NCBI GenBank assembly: GCA_038501195.1
Contig: JBBPUQ010000012.1
Location: forward strand, 1-64,000
DNA: 64,000 nt
Origin: Nemania diffusa
Taxonomy: Eukaryota; Ascomycota; Sordariomycetes; Xylariales; Xylariaceae
Direction: 5' to 3'
The notes beneath the pieces were generated by a model. The model made no database searches and was not told the DNA's origin. It was given only the letters and a program-made list of their open reading frames with translations. Below, in pieces: positions 41,213 through 64,000 of this stretch; positions within the stretch are counted from its first letter, which is position 1; every line of letters begins with the position of its first letter. The position numbers were made by a program, and so were the translations under genes.

Positions 41213-41615
41213 GTATTTAAGCTTATAATTTAATTAATCCATTCTACATAAATAATATAAAAATTAGATTAAAAATGACGGTAACAATAATTTGAGTTAA
41301 TTACTTATTCTACTTATTATCATTTAGTGCTGCACAAAATCTAAATAATAATAATAATTCAACTAAAAATTGAAACTTTAAAAAGTAAACATACAAAACA
41401 TCAGATAGTCACTAATAATTTTTAACGTTTCACATGTGAAATTAACTAGAAAAGGATTTAAGTATATACATTAATATGTACATTAAATATACTAATCATC
41501 TTGAACTATTTGTCGCTATTTTCGCTTCGCAGTGATAAATAGTACAAAAATTATTAGAACAACTCCAGGCCTGCATAGCAGGCCTGGGAATAACATATAA
41601 AATCTATCGAATCTA
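41213..41615. other. nad1 upstream spacer
   Basis: AT-rich, with one short palindrome (CCAGGCCTGCATAGCAGGCC at about 41,566-41,586). No gene seen. Confidence 0.6.
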
Positions 41616-41785
41616 ATCAACTTTGCATACTAACTATAGTTTTTCTTTATGCTACAGTCACATATGCTACCAAGAAATTACTAAAGATATAGAGAATAAG
41701 CTACAAGACTTAATTGGCGGTAGATAATACATTTTTTTCAATTTATAATTTAATTAATCCATTCCAGATAAATTAAGAGTAACAA
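41616..41785 (-). pseudogene. decayed duplicate of the nad1 5' end and its upstream flank
   Basis: The stretch CTTTGCATACTA...GCTACAGTCACATATGCTAC (plus strand, about 41,621-41,672) closely repeats nad1 at 41,093-41,144. Further on, TTATAATTTAATTAATCCAT at about 41,743 repeats the nad1 upstream flank at about 41,224. Much of the coding part between is deleted, so it cannot make protein. Confidence 0.8.
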
Positions 41786-41866
41786 TATAGTAGAAATAAA
41801 ATTTATATTACTAATCCTATGTGCTGCACGCTTAAAAAAAAATTATTTATTTTTTTTTTATTAGTG

Positions 41867-41920
41867 CGTAGCAGCGTAGCAGCGTAACAGCGTAGCAGCG
41901 TAGCAGCGTAGCAGCATACA
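41867..41920. repeat. tandem repeat of about 8 bases
   Basis: GTAGCAGC/GTAGCAGC units (one as GTAACAGC) are repeated about six times, beside the poly-A/T hairpin AAAAAAAATTATTTATTTTTTTT. Confidence 0.8.
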
Positions 41921-41988
41921 TAAAAAAAATATATTTGGTTCTTTTTTATGCATCTATGAAATAAAGCTAACGTACATACTAGCGTGCA

Positions 41989-42058
41989 TCCTCCTTTTAG
42001 ATTCGAACTAAAATCATAATATTATAAATATTATACTCTACCTTTGAGCTAATGAGAA
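41989..42058 (-). tRNA. tRNA, probably tRNA-Ile with anticodon UAU
   Basis: The D-arm is GCTC AAAGGTA GAGT and the T-arm TTTTAG-TTCGAAT-CTAAAA. The anticodon stem TAATA/TATTA encloses TTTATAA, giving UAU. The acceptor has one mismatch. A different register of this AT-rich arm cannot be excluded. Confidence 0.6.
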
Positions 42059-42163
42059 TTTGTGTAATACACAAAATAAATTCCGACACAAGCACTAATT
42101 AGAATACATAATAAAAAAAAAAAACAATTAACTAATTAAGACTCTTTTTAAACTAGATATTAA

Positions 42164-64000
<21,837 letters not shown>

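Noticed and set aside
41867..41920. CRISPR-like short repeats
   Set aside because: Simple tandem repeat of about 8 bases with no spacers, in a mitochondrial genome.

Overview
The window is a piece of a very intron-rich fungal mitochondrial genome, most likely from a basidiomycete (Agaricomycetes-like). The evidence is: AT-rich sequence; UGA read as Trp throughout, with a trnW whose anticodon is UCA; respiratory-chain genes nad1, nad4, nad6, cox1, atp6 and atp8; a small-subunit rRNA with the usual universal loops; and basidiomycete-like signatures in COX1 ([11 protein letters not shown]), ATP8 (MPQLTPFYF) and the rRNA. Every supported gene lies on the minus strand, so transcription runs from high to low coordinates.

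Layout in transcription order. 64.0-42.2 kb: the 3' part of cox1, with eight conserved exon blocks in seven long introns and then a duplicated last exon. 42.06 kb: a tRNA. 41.2-33.05 kb: nad1 in five exons. 32.9-27.5 kb: nad4 in two exons, continuing in frame into a long extra membrane protein. 26.25 kb: atp8. 25.9-18.95 kb: atp6 in four exons. 18.9-17.9 kb: a hypothetical membrane protein. 17.5-5.16 kb: rns in six exons with two group II and three group I introns. 5.1-1.9 kb: a tRNA cluster (Y, N, K, G, D, S, W) mixed with tRNA and endonuclease debris. 1.84 kb onward: first exon of nad6 and the start of its intron, leaving the window.

The introns make up most of the DNA. They carry LAGLIDADG and GIY-YIG homing-endonuclease genes, usually in frame with the upstream exon. 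One reverse transcriptase sits in an rns group II intron. There are nested introns: a group I intron inside a cox1 intron endonuclease gene, and an ORF-less group II intron inside another. GC-rich palindromic clusters of at least two families are scattered through intergenic and intronic DNA and interrupt ORFs.

The most unusual content is a set of unfamiliar proteins at or near the 3' ends of core genes. nad4 reads without a stop about 390 codons beyond its normal end. cox1 has two tandem copies of its last exon, each with a different in-frame extension. atp6 is followed by a 342-aa membrane ORF, and nad1 intron 3 holds a related 238-aa ORF. Several share a membrane segment followed by LLSG, R and EE positions and then PQH; two share a NDQHS/DDPNEE C-terminal segment. 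Displaced fragments of the nad4 3' end, the nad1 5' end, trnW and trnN lie nearby. A recurring R-x-[F/Y]-S-[T/S] motif, which resembles a mitochondrial presequence cleavage site, precedes many of the extensions and endonuclease domains.

Caution: one-base frameshifts occur in otherwise normal atp6 and cox1 exons, one of them in a homopolymer, so some broken ORFs may be sequencing errors. Exon boundaries are by eye from protein or rRNA continuity plus the group I (U before, G at the end) and group II (GUGCG...AY) rules.
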